Below are positions 11,901-24,500 of a DNA stretch of 64,000 nt, one piece after another. Each line of letters starts with the position of its first letter. The first letter of the stretch is position 1. Both the position numbers and the translations under genes were made by a program. Origin of the DNA: Ophioderma brevispina (Eukaryota > Echinodermata > Ophiuroidea > Amphilepidida > Ophiodermatidae); the NCBI GenBank assembly GCA_023653785.1, contig JAMKCH010044133.1, positions 1-64,000 on the forward strand. Reading direction: 5' to 3'. The notes under the pieces were generated by a model that worked only from the letters and a program-made list of their open reading frames with translations, was not told the origin of the DNA and made no database searches.

Positions 11901-12250
11901 GCCCCACCCCCACCGACACACCCCTACACAACACCCCCTCCCCCTCTTGCTCCCCCAAGCTCTCTCGCCTCAGCTAATCCAGTACCTACACTCTACCCGT
12001 CCAGTCCATCCCCCCCCCACCCTCTCCGCCTCGATCTCACTCTTTACCAACCTCCCAACTGCCACCACACCCTAGCTCCTCCTCCCCCCCTCCCCCCCCT
12101 TCTCGCCTCGCCGACTCTCCTCGCCCCGCCTTCTATGTCCCCTTCCGGTTGCCTTCTCGCTTTCTCCTCTGTCTCCCTCCTCTACATTATCTCCCATTAT
12201 CGCGCCCGTCTTCTCTCCGCACGCCTTCCCCCCTCTCGTCTCATGCTCTT
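8987..12250. repeat. C-rich, almost G-free low-complexity tract
   Basis: The plus strand is dominated by C with interspersed T and A. G is very rare, and C-runs of 8-20 bases recur throughout. The C content is highest at about 9000-11700 and then declines. Long open frames on both strands translate as proline-rich (plus) or glycine-rich (minus) strings, as expected when C-runs suppress stop codons, and have no domains. The tract is either a genuine polypyrimidine block or, more likely given its gradual fade and A-to-C switch, badly called or unpolished sequence. Confidence 0.8.
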
Positions 12251-12410
12251 TCTTTCCTCTCTTTCTCCTCTCCTTGTCTAGGGGCAAAATAAAGCCAGAG
12301 GTAAAAAGAAGGGCTGCGTGGTAAAACAATTTACTTGCAATGTAGGCGAAAAGTCATTGCAGGAGAATTTTCCGATGTCTGCGTTTCTCCACCTAACTTC
12401 CTACACCCAC
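12251..12410. other. Island of ordinary sequence inside the C-rich region
   Basis: About 160 bases of balanced composition separate the main C-rich tract from a second C-rich segment. No feature is recognisable inside it. Confidence 0.5.
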
Positions 12411-12860
12411 CCTCCCCTCCGCCTCCCCGTTCCTTCTTCCCCTCACCTCTTCCCTCTCACTCCCTCACCTCACACCCACCCTAAACCTTCTCTCTCTCTC
12501 CTCCACCCTCTCCTCCCCCCCTTTCCCACACCTCGCCCGCACTGCTCACATCAACTGCATCTCCCTCCACCCTCTTCCCAGCCCCACCCCACCCCATCCC
12601 CCCTCTTCTACTACCCCCCACTCCCACCTTCTCCTACCGTCCCGCTCCACCACCCCTCCAGCTCCATTCTCTCACCTTTACCCTCCCGTCCCTACTATAC
12701 CATAACCCCCCAAGGCCTCACTACCCATCTCCATAACCCTCCTCCACCCAAAAACCACTTACTGCCCTTCCCTACCCCCCCCGTCCCCACACTTACCTTG
12801 ACCCCCAACCTCCCCCCTCTCAACTCCTAAGCTTCCCACTCCGCGATCCACCACTCTCCC
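12411..12860. repeat. Second C/T-rich segment
   Basis: This is a shorter and less extreme continuation of the pyrimidine-rich composition. It fades into ordinary AT-rich DNA by about 12900. The frame at 12318-12830 is a composition artefact. Confidence 0.7.
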
Positions 12861-13765
12861 TCCCCAATCCTCATAAACTCCAAATTAACTTCATCGCACC
12901 CATACCAATTACTCAATCGCCTTCTCCATTTAGTTCTGCTATCATACATTCCCTCCACATTATGTTTTAACATGTTTCATTAACGGTTATGTGGATTCCT
13001 GTCAAATACATACTATCGATCGTCTCCCCCTGGTACAACCCATTACCTCAACTTCAGTCGATCTCACATTCCCACTTTCCGGAAAATGAACAGGCACTAA
13101 CAACTCCCCTGCTCTTCAGCTATCAGATCAAAGTCGACCCTCACACGTACTACTCACATTTCTGCGAAACTTAGTCACATACTTGTTGACAACACCTCCC
13201 ATCAAACAAAAGATAAAACTCCAACACAAGCTTTCTTGACCAACAACATCCGGCGCTCTACTCCTACACGCCATCACCCTCTCGCGTTACCACCTGCCCT
13301 GAGGCCGAGTCAATACAATCGCCACGGCACAGAGGTCAGCCATAACTATCTGGCACGGGAGCACCATTGTTCGTATTGCTTTATCACAGATTAGTTTCTC
13401 GAGTGTTTTTGCCGTCTCAGTAAGCACCCCCGAGGTGCCCCCCTGCACCCCCTCATTCGAACAACAAACACATTGACGTCTCGAAGTGATAGCAGGCAAT
13501 GTCACCCCTAGAAATATATTGAGGATCAGGGATTCAGTTTGCGTCAGGGTACAGGTATGGCCTTACTCGATCAAAAGTGTCACTTATTCAGGCCTGTTTC
13601 AGCATCCTATGCACGAGAAAGGTCTGGTGTTCCCGATCTTAAAATCTTGAATTTTACTGTTTATTCGAGAAAATTTGAGTATTTAAATCTCTGAAAGGTA
13701 ATATCTTATATAAGGAACATATTATATCAACTCGATTCTGAATTGCTTTGGATATTTTGTTCTCT
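12861..13765. other. Intergenic DNA upstream of the tandem duplication
   Basis: Mixed composition with a slightly GC-richer patch at 13250-13520. I see no gene, RNA or repeat that I can support. Confidence 0.5.
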
Positions 13766-15552
13766 GCAAGTGTAAAAGTTGGTTCTCTTTGAATTGGCTT
13801 GTAAACACATGCTAACCGGCCAAAGGTATTACGTATTATTTGAAGACTCCACATCCGTTAATGACAACATTTTAAAGACAATCATGTGGAGTATGCGTTC
13901 AGAACGACACCCCCCATTCACCCTCTTTGCTAATTGGACCCCTTCTATTTAAAATCCCAAACACCCCTACCCCACTCACCAGCCCTACAAATCCAAGACG
14001 TATTCCCTTAATTCCACTTTTACCGTAATGCTACAATTAGGCAACACCCCAGGGATTTCCCCCGATTCCATCTCGCGCAATGTTGCCGACTGCCGGCTGA
14101 AAAGTGCAATTGGATCTGCCAAAGTACTCACCAGATTTCACCTGTTCCTTCCGAAACTGTCATACATCTTCGGCCTATAACGGTAAAATGAAGTCTAAAC
14201 TTTCATCGCTTGGATGTCAGATTTTGTCGAAATGACCGAGAAAGTTATGAAAACCGGGGTATAGAAATTAGAATTGATACATGAATGGGTGTTTACAATC
14301 ATGGTACCTCAGCTGTCTCATTTGGGTGAAAAATGAAGTCTCATATTCTTTTTCAATATTGAATGTTTTTACATTGTAGGCAAGTTGAGAAGCTAATCCA
14401 ATAATTTTGAGTCGTCGTGAACAATTTTTATGATGGCGAAATATTACATTTGTCAGAGAGGACAAGATTTTTGACAGAACACTTCATCTCATTTCTACAT
14501 TTGAGATGAAAAAACAAGTGTTTTGATTTTTTTAAGTTAATATTTTTGTAATAATGGTAATTCAACAGTATGTTTTTTCCCAAATTTGATATGTGAGGCC
14601 TTCAGGAACAATTTTTTATGGTTAGTCAAACTTCCATGTTCGGAAGGACAGATTTTGACGGAACACTGACTTCTCACTTTGTCATGTCATACATGAAAAC
14701 TCAATGGGTATCCCCAAGGTTTACTACTACAATGTATAGAACATAACTAGAGTTTTTAAAGAAATATCACAATCCATCTGTCATTTTAGTTTAAGCTTTA
14801 TTGGCTTGAATATGGAGAGGACATTTTTGTGACGGATTTTCACCTAATTTCAATTGACACCCACAGTTACCTAATGGTCACATTCTTCGAATATTTCTGG
14901 AAATTAATTAACCTTGCTTCCTCAAATATTAATCCGAATATTAATTTTCTTCATGTTCTTTATTATAGTAACTGGGTTCTACTCAAATATACTTTCATCA
15001 AATGAGACAGTGATTTTAAGCAATTTTCCCATACGTGCATTTTCACAATCGTAGGTGTCACTTTTGTTATCCCTTGGGGTTCCAAAATTTAGAAGTACTT
15101 TTTATTTGTTATTTTCACTTAAAAAGTACTCACAAATGATCAAATTTTGAGTTTATTACGGTTTTTGGAGCTTAATCTATTTGGAAAATATGTGTATCTT
15201 GGAACTTTTGGCTATTGGGTAATTGCGGCAAAAATCATTTGTTTGTGAAATCCATTTTTCCGAAATTGTAACATAATTTCAGGCATACGCTATAACCTAT
15301 TAATTCAAATTATGTCTTCACAATTTCCACGCTTTTTGACTAGTCTTGGTTGAATTCATACATATTTGGAAGGGAAATAAGTTTTGATGGAAAATCTCAT
15401 ATCAACTCACACTTTTTATTTTTAGAATATTGTTTTCCATGAGCCAATCCGCATCATGCTCCCTGTACTAAATCCTTCAATGTGGTTACTTCCTGACCAA
15501 ATTGCGAAAAATCTTTAAATTCTTAACAAAGTTGAATTTTACCCTTGCAGTC

Positions 15553-15933
15553 GTTTCGGAGTGAAGTTAAACATTGTAACATATTTCGGAGTGCAAGAGG
15601 TTACCATGGTTTTTTGTTGATAATAATTGAGAACCTGACTCTAATTTTGCTTGCAACACATAGTCATTCATTCTAATTATAACGAGATACAAATAGACTT
15701 CGCAAGGTGTCACAACAAACAAATTCTAAGGTTAAATATACTGTATCATTACCTATTATCTATGTTGCAGGGAAACTAACATTTGTTTGTCAAAAATACA
15801 ATCCTGTGGGCCTCCTTGTGCAAGTTCTTCAATGTTACTTCCTGCAACAAATTACACATTTTCAGAAGATTTCATGTCTAAACTTCTTAGAACTTTGCAT
15901 ACACAGTTGTTTCGGAGTGACAAAGATGTTAAC
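15553..15933 (+). repeat. Cluster of TTTCGGAGTGACA-like motifs (copy 1)
   Basis: Related words occur at about 15554 (TTTCGGAGTGAAGTT), 15582 (TTTCGGAGTGCAAGAGG) and 15909 (GTTTCGGAGTGACAAAGATG then TTAAC). Equivalent positions in copy 2 are about 23420, 23452 and 23802. The motif is not part of a readable gene. Confidence 0.65.
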
Positions 15934-18900
15934 AAATTGTTTTTCACTGACTGTTTGACTAATACCACAGAAGCTGGTATACATTTTGGCATTTTAAACA
16001 GCTTATTCAGGCTAGTTACAAGAGGAGAATTCCTTAAGGTTGACCAGAAAAAAGCATGCAGGACACTTGTATTACACGAGGTTTGCAGTCCAACAATTCT
16101 TTAACGCTTTAATATAATACAAAATCACTTGGTGTGCTCACGTCTCGAGCATTGTTAACTAAAAACATAACCTTGGCTCAAAACATAAAACTTTGTGTGG
16201 GTGCTATTTATTGCCATGATTTTGAAAATATCATTTTGGAGGGCCTGATTTGTGAAAAATATCATTTTGAGGCAACATTTTGCTACACAAATGAGAAAGG
16301 TTTATTATTCTCATCCGCACGAACCAGTAGACTTAAAATTTGTCAATATTTTAATTTTCTTTTTCATTTCAGTCTCATTTTCATAATGTTTTCACGATTT
16401 CTGATTTCCATTTTTTTTTAGTCTTATTAACATAGCCATGATTAACCATTTCATAAGCAATTTTGTGTTCTTAAAAGATGTGAGTGTTTGCTACGTGTTA
16501 CCAAAATAAAAAAAAGTCTGTAGCAGGGTCATTCCCATGCCAAACCGGGAGTTCCCATCTTTGATTTTGCTTGTTCCTTTTGCCCATGCTTCTAGCTTTC
16601 TGATTTCCCAGGTCACAAGATCACCAAAAATCATTTCTATCTTATAGCATCCTGTCGAAGTTTATGAGCAAATTCGTCATTGAGGTTTACATCAAAACAA
16701 TATGACATTCTTCGCCTCTGCTGAATTCTAACCTTCCAGCGCATTACCTGCTTCATTTCAGTGATCTAGCCACGTCCCCATTGATCAGTGATTATGTTAC
16801 CTTTAACTAAAGCTTCAATGGTGACCTTTAATTTTTCTAGGGATCACTAGCCTGAATTATTTCTTCTGCAGAGTTTATGTGCTCTGCATGATTGTATGAC
16901 CAGAGGAAAAAGGAGGCCTCTCAAAGGTTGGAACCCTTTAAAGTTTCACAAAATACCCCTCCCAACTTTCTTTTTTTTGTGTTGATTGTATTTGAGTAGA
17001 TTTCTAATTCTTTTTGTCTGATAAAGTCCACTTGAGTTATTTGAAACATTTGCATTGTTTCAATGCATTTGTCTCCGTTATATTAAACGCGAGGTCAATA
17101 CTACATGTTCAGTATTAAAAAGATGAATAATGCCCTCAGCATTATAAGCATATATCTTTGAACTGTATATTGCATCTGATACTCACCATGACCATATCAC
17201 TGGTAATTTGTTGAAAAAGAATTTTGACTATTTTAGTCTAAGAACCTAGCCCGTCTAGATAGGGATATGAACATTGTACCCCACTGTCATTTTTGGCATT
17301 TATATAGTAGCGCCATTACATTTAACCACGGCGGCTGATCCAATTAAGTACAATGAATACAGCAAACATACTACATGTTCAGTACTGTTGTAAATAAAGT
17401 TTTTGCAAATCATTTGATTGAGAAAAATACAATACAATTTAGCATTAATACACTGTAAGTCTATATACACATGTATTTATAGTGTAACGTATCTTCTCTG
17501 CTTAAAAAAAAATCAATACTCTTTCAAGAGCGCCATGGGTGGTGACCTAGCAGTTTAAAAAGGTTCGATTTTTATAGGCCTTTTTTATTCAGGCCACCTT
17601 AATTAAGGGAACCTAACTTAAGAGGCATAAAATTTGATTTCATTGCCGTATGTAACCACAAACATTCCATTAAATACATTTAAGCACTAGAGCCCTCATC
17701 ACATGATCCATAGCTGGGGTGTCCCAAATGGAAATCATTATTTCACATGATGGGCATTTCTACAAATCACAATTTTGTTGGTATTGCGCATTTGCACTAG
17801 CTGGTCAACTGTACCGACCTGTGCAGTACAAAGTTCATAATTTATCTGATTACGTGCAGATACAACGCACGTCAAATAGGTAAAGTATTTTTTCATTGTG
17901 GTCAACTGAAAGGTAATAATCTAACACTTTAAATATGAAAACAAGCAACAAACAAAATTACAAAATTAAGATAAATCCAATTACATACTTTACATATAAT
18001 TGAAATCATGCACGAAACAGAAGGTCCTCTGGTACATTGCATTATGCCTCCGTCCTGTTCAAGTTTGGGTAATTTTAGTGACTTTTCCATTGTCACCTTT
18101 TTTTGCCAGTATCATACTGTAGGCACAGCATAATTTCATAAAAGGTAGAAATCTCAAGAGTCAAAATTGGGTCACTCTTCAAAAGTACGGGTCAAAACAT
18201 TAAGCACCATAATATCCAACTTAAGGTCGATGCATTTACCATTTATATACTGGGGGTCAGTGACATAATTACTGCCGCAGGCATGCAGGAAATACATTGA
18301 GTATTTAAGACCCTACATCAACAGCAGTGGTCACTGCCAGTGTGCCCCTGAAATGGGAAACTTTAAATATTGACAGTACAAGGAGAATTTTAAAGGAAAA
18401 TGTCAAATTATTCCCTGTTTCTAGTACACACATGGGTACATAGCCCTGTCGCTGATTTGTTGCTTAAGATTTACATTTGTTAAATGATACTTTGTTTTTA
18501 TTGGGCAAATGCAAATGACCTAATTTTGCTCAGAGTGTGAAACTTTGATACCCAATTCTGGAGAACGAATGGATATATGGATTTTCTGTTGGTGATCTCA
18601 GCTTATAATTTAATCCCCAAGCAAGTCATGCCAAAACTCAAGACATGGTTGGAACTTAGTTTTGGCGGCATGGAATGACCCTGCATAGATGCTAATTAGA
18701 CTAATTAGTCTAACAAAATATTTGTTGTGTTAAAACTTGTACTTTGATAATTAATGGCAACACGCCTAAGGCCTTGCAATAATGTTTTATATACTGCATG
18801 TTAACAAAAAGTCACCTCATAAACAACAAGACTAATTGGGTTATTTCGCTAAACCAGCACAACATGTTGTGTTTGTCAAGAGCATATACCTTTTTGTTCT

Positions 18901-19344
18901 CTTAAGAGATTAAGGAAATCATAATTTAGTTCAACAACAAACATTCATGCACATTACTTCAAAGACTGTTTATGTAGTCTGGCATGTCTAAGTTCAATGG
19001 CCCAAAGTAACAAATAACACGAATACCCTTGTACTTCGTCAAATTTACCCAATCTGTATGTTATAATCATTTTTATCATTTGAATATGTTTTCGTTTCCA
19101 AGGTAAAACATCACCAGTCAAACACATGTAAGGCCTCCCAGCTCCACAAATGAGCAATTTACTGTTAACAAAATTAATGTCATCTACAGACAAATATTTC
19201 AGTGTCCGTAAATTTAAATGTTGCTTGTTCAGCACCTGGTGATGTCATCCTATCATGATGAGCTTCACTACTAATCACTACAAAATAGATATCAACGCAG
19301 CAGAGATTTTTATAACAAGTAAATCTGAGATGTTTAACGTAACT

Positions 19345-19565
19345 GTTTCGGAAGTGACACATGTGTTTCGGAGGTGACAGGTTCTAACGGAAGGTATGCT
19401 TGTTGTATAATTTGAAATATGTTTTGGGTGTATTTTACAACTTTTTCAGTAGATGTTAAGGCATGTTTCAACATTTAAAGAAGGTCAAAAACATGGCCAA
19501 TTGGTATCTCTTAAAATACACACTATCAGTTCATTGTTGCGGAAGTGACAAAAATGTTAACGGAA
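19345..19565 (+). repeat. Cluster of TTTCGGAAGTGACA-like motifs (copy 1)
   Basis: GTTTCGGAAGTGACA lies at about 19345, GTTTCGGAGGTGACA at about 19364, and GTTGCGGAAGTGACAAAAAT followed by GTTAACGGAA at about 19536. Copy 2 has the equivalents at about 27373, 27391 and 27570. Diverged relatives near 14638 and 22441 read TTCGGAA, GACAGATTTTGACGGAACAC. The repeated use of one word at irregular spacing suggests a short dispersed repeat or protein-binding site. Confidence 0.65.
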
Positions 19566-20159
19566 AAGCTAACAGTGACTTTGAACTTGCGCACAACAAT
19601 CGTAAGAAGCGAAGGATCAAAATTCTTTGCAACTAAATGCAAGTCCCATCTGGTATTGTTGCAATACACCAAAAACAAGAGAATTCTTATTAAATATAAG
19701 GAGTACAGCTGTTATAAATAGTGCCATCTTTGTTAACGGAAAATGCACCTCCGAACGCTGAATTGCAACGACTTCCTGCCGGAAATGAGAAGCCAAGAAA
19801 ATGTGAAACTCAAAATTATCATTATAGATTGACACTTGTCTATAATAATATAAAAACAAAACTGGGAATTCATCAGGGGAAAAGTACAGGCCTTTGCGAA
19901 AAAATAGATGGAATTTGGGGAGCAACCAAAAGTGCCAATTTGACCACATAAAGGCCCCAATCCAAAAGCAAAAAAGTAAGGGAGGTTTGTTAAGCTAGCT
20001 GAGCTAGCCCCTATATAGGATAGTTTCACACAGCAAAATAGCTTGAAATTCTTCATTGAATTAGTGAGAAACATATCATGAAGTGTCAAAACTGAAGTTA
20101 ACACCACTGATTGTGAAATGGCCATACATATGTTCATATTTTTGTAGTCAATCCTTTCA

Positions 20160-20300
20160 AATGGTTTCTTTTCAGCTGTAGGTTGTACTTTTGGTGGTTT
20201 ATAAGGTTGGCATGTTAAAATCATTTATGAAAAAAGTAAGACATTTTTTTTTATGGGTACATTGTAGTGTTTCACCAAGAGTACCCTATTGTAAACAACC
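20160..20300 (-). pseudogene. Possible remnant of a DNA-binding (helix-turn-helix) frame
   Basis: The minus strand reads VKHYNVPIK at about 20249-20275 and PPKVQPTAEKKPFE at about 20160-20205. Copy 2 reads LLAEQYNVTHK at about 28255-28300 and TTKVQPT at about 28205-28235. The pattern of LLAE, then YNV, then a basic residue and T resembles the second half of a psq/pogo-type helix-turn-helix. Both copies are frame-broken and no DDE transposase domain was found. This is a weak inference. Confidence 0.2.
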
Positions 20301-21049
20301 CCGAAGAATACGGGAAAGCGTATGGCCGCCACAACATCCATAGCCGCATTGATGTGTATCGCGAATCGCGCCACCCAGATCTAAATCAGGTTCTCGATTA
20401 TGGGTACGATATTAACGCTTACTAACTGCGATATTGATAGTCACACAGAAAGGCTTTTTTTTATCTCAAAATTGGAATTTTTTGTTTTTTAAATTGAGAA
20501 ATTACAAAATAAAAAAAACTAAAACCCAGTACCCCACATAATTGTGTTTCGTCAATCCATGACACATGAACAAGCATGATCATGAACGATAAATAGGGGC
20601 AGGCCAAATTTGTTCTGGGTTTTGCATGCCTACACTACAACTTTCTACACTTCACTTCTGCCCCATCATATTCCAGGTTAGCGAGTTTTTCTGCTGTTAC
20701 AGGGATTATCGACAAGTACCAAGTACTATTCCACGGAGTCATACGGAAATTTCGGGCAGGTCAGACGAGTCATATCATCTTTTGCTTTCACATTTACGAC
20801 TCACCCTCGTTTCACCACCATGGCAATGCATTCAAAAAACGACGTACAGGTTCCCCCCTGTTACTATACTAAGCACCAACAACCAGGTACATGAACACTA
20901 GGATCAAACTCTCACACACACAGACAGTGTGACTCCAACGCTAATTAATCGCACTAGCCTACAAGTAAAAACATACTTTGTCTGTACTTACCATATTCTA
21001 TTCATCTTGAAATTGAAATGTATCTCTCATTTAGTCAAAAATCCTTGCT

Positions 21050-21540
21050 GAAAAAAAACTCCGCCGACTCGTTCGTGTAGTCGTGGGATCTTCCTTGGTG
21101 GGATTTCAAAAAACGGTGCACGGTCACCGGAAATGATAACGCCCTCTATAATACGGCAATGGACGCTTTCAGGAGGAATAGACATGGCCATCTCACACAA
21201 AGTGAATTCAAATCGGCACAACATCCGGCGCTACCCGACGAGTGGATGCTTTGAGTCCATCCTTGCAATGATGAATCCAAGATTTAATTTATATCTGTGG
21301 TGAAATCACAGCAGCATGATCCGACTCAGCTATAACCTGATGATTTTCCGGGAGATTTTGACTTGGAGAAAAACATTTGAATGCCTGACCGCGAGTCATT
21401 GCTTCTCTAAAATAACGATATCGTTCATCATAAATAGCTACTCCAATTGTATCTCGACATTGATACCAAAAGAAAATAGTCTTACATACACAAATGCCAT
21501 CTCCAAGATAACATCGCGTCGTTATTGTACATTGTTCGCT
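21050..21540 (-). other. CpG-bearing conserved patch at the end of copy 1
   Basis: CpG dinucleotides cluster here against a CpG-poor background, and the same patch lies at 29090-29577 in copy 2. Shared minus-strand residues include IIEGVIIS in both copies (about 21150 and 29180). It could be a 5' exon and promoter of a gene transcribed leftward through the unit, but no splice-supported coding chain follows. Confidence 0.3.
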
Positions 21541-21561
21541 TTCTTCTCCTTTTTTCCCCCA

Positions 21562-24500
21562 TCGCAGTGGAAAAGTTGGTAGTTGGAATTGGCTTGTAAA
21601 CACAGGCTAACAGGCCCATAAGAGGTATTACGTATGTATTTGCAGAACTCCACATCAGTGAATGACAACATGTTTAACAGACATAATGTGGCGATGCCCT
21701 AGCAGAACTAAACACCCATTCACCCTTTTTGCTAATTGGACCCCTTTTAAACTCCAAACTACCCACCAGATAACTAGCCTACAAAAATCCAAGAAGGTAT
21801 TTCCTTAATTTACATTTAGCGTTTAATGCTCCAAGGTAGGCAAAACCCCAGGGATTTCCCCCGATTCCATCTCGCGCAATGCTGCCGACTGCGAATGAAA
21901 GTGCAATTGGAGCTGCCAAAGTACTCACCAGATGTCACCGGTTCCTCGAAACTGCCCAAATTCGGCATTATATACGGTAAAATAATTTCCTAAACTTTCA
22001 TAGCTTGGGTGTAAGATTTTGTCGAATGACCTGGAAAGTTTATGAAAAAACGGGCAGTATAGAAATTGAAGTTGAACATGATATGGGTTGTTGTACATCA
22101 GGTACCTAGCTGTATCATTTGGGGTGAAAAATGAAGTCTCTGATCTTTCAATATTGATGTTTTTACATTGTAGGCAAGTTGAGAAGTATAATTCCAGAAT
22201 TTTGAGTCTTCGTGACAATTGTTATGATTGACGATAATATTCACATTTTCAGAGAGGACAAGATTTGACAGAACACTTATTCATTTCTACATTTGAGATG
22301 AAAAAACAAGTGTTTTGTTATTTCAGTATTAATATTTTTGCTAATTTTTATTGGGCTAATTTCCACAAACAGTATGTTTCAAAAATTTGCGAGATGTGAG
22401 GGCCTTCAGAAACAATTGTTATGGTTAGTCAAACTCAGGTTTTCGGAAAGACAGATTTTGACGGAACACTGGACTTCTAATACTTTTGTCAGGTCATACA
22501 TGAAAATCATATGGTGTAGCCACACCAAGTGTTATTACAAATGTATACGAACATAAACGAGAGTTTTTAAAGAAAAATATCACAAATCAATCTGTCATTT
22601 GTTGAAGCTTTTATTGGCTAAAGATGGAGAGCCATTTTTTAAAATTTAACTAAATTTCAAATTGACACCACAAGCGTGAATTTCTTCTTCCCTTCTTCTT
22701 AATCAAATTCCTTTTTTATTTTCCGAATGGTCACATTCTCGAAGGATTCTGAGAAATTAATTACCTATAGACATTAAATCAAAATATATCCTGAATATTT
22801 TTTGTTTGTTAATGTGTCTTAATTCTTTTATGATAGTACTGACCGTATCTACTCAAATAAACTCATCAAATGAGACAGTGATTGAAGCAATTTCATACGC
22901 GTCATTCACAATCAGTGGGGATTGTAACTTTTGGACCCTTGGGGTCAAAAGTTAAAGGACTTTTTATTGTTATTTTTCACTAAAAAGTACTCACAATATG
23001 ATCAAAATTTGAGTGATACTGTTTGGGCTTAATCTATTTGCAAAATATGTGTAATCTTGGAAATATTGTTGCATATGGGTAAATTGAGCAAATCATTTTT
23101 TAAATCCATTTTTCCAAAATGAAAACCCTCTTAATTTTCAGCAAGAGAGGGATACTATTAGATTAATTCAAAAGTATAGTAGTTCAAAATACACTGCTTT
23201 TGATAGTCCGTGGTTGATTCATACATATTTGAAGCGGGAAGATCAAATTTGATGGAAAATCTCATCTCAACTCACAATTTTTTAATTTTAAATCGGATTT
23301 TCATGAGCCAATCCTCATCATGCTCCATGCTCTTAAATCTCTTCAATGATGGTTACTTCCTGGCACAAATTGCAGAAAAATCGGTAAATTCTTAACAAGT
23401 TTAATTTTACACTTGCAGTGTTTCGGAAGTGCAGTTAACATTCGTTAACAATGTCGGAAGTGGACAAGATTGTTACCATGGCTTTGTGGATATATTGAGA
23501 AACTGACTCTAATTTTGCACTGCAACAACATATTCATTCATTCTAATAATAAGGAGATACAAATAGACCTTCGCAAGGTGTCACAACAAACAAAATTCAA
23601 GGTGAAATGATAGCTGTATAATTACGTATTTCTATGTTGCATATTCCCTTCCCCTGTTTTCCGGGCAACTAACATTTGTTGTAAAAAATACATCCATGTG
23701 CGACTCCTTGTGCAAAGTTTCTTCAAATGTTACTGCCTGAAACAACTTATTTAAGAAAGATTTTCATGATAAAAATTCTTCGAATGAAATACACAGTTGT
23801 TTCGGAGGTGACAAAGGATGTTAACAAATGTTTTTTTTATGACCTTGTGTTGACAATAACACAGAGGCTGGTTATAATTTTGCATTTAAACAGCTTTTCA
23901 TTCTAGTTGACTAAAGAGAAGACTTCCCTTAGGTGGGGGGGGACCCCAAAAAAGCAAGCAGGACACTGTCTTACAAGAGGTTGCAGGACCACAATGATAC
24001 TTGAACAAGCATGTAATATAAAATAAGAACAAGATCACTTGGTGTGCCCTCCACTTCTCGAGCATTGATAAACTAAAAAAATAACATTGGCGATAAAAAA
24101 CATCAAACTTGTGTGGGTGCCTATTGACAGGCCCAGTGATTTGATGAAAAAAATCATTTTGGAGCGGCCATGATTTGCTGAAAAAATATCAGTTTGGAGG
24201 CAACATTTGCTAACACAAATGAGAACGGTTTATTATTCTCATCAGCAAGAACCTTAGAACTTAAAAATTTGTCATATTTACAGTGTCTTTATTCCATTTC
24301 AAGCTCATTGTCATTAATGTTTTCAATTTCGGATTTCCCTTTTTTTTAGTCTTTATTTAAATCATAGCCATGATTACCATTCTAGCAAGTTTTGATTTCT
24401 TAAAAGAGTGATGTGTTGCTTACAGTGTTAAAAAATAAAAAAAACTGCCTGCCTACAGGGTCATCCTGTGCCAAACTAACGTAGGAGTTCACCATCTTGA

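Larger units (their letters stand above)
13766..21540 (+). repeat. Tandem duplication, copy 1 (about 7.8 kb)
   Basis: This whole stretch aligns in the same orientation with 21562-29577. Anchors at the start are AAAAGTTGG at 13775 and 21571, and GGGATTTCCCCCGATTCCAT near 14051 and 21851. Many anchors follow in order, ending with AACATCGCGTCGTTATTGTA near 21510 and 29549. Differences are mostly single-base insertions and deletions plus some substitutions. No intact gene is visible inside. Internal features are a recurring TTCGGAAGTGACA-like motif and a CpG-bearing patch near the right end. Confidence 0.9.

Noticed and set aside
15787..16104. 105-codon frame in 8-kb copy 1
   Set aside because: It overlaps the recurring TTCGGAGTGACA motif, which is non-coding elsewhere, and the equivalent stretch in copy 2 is not open.
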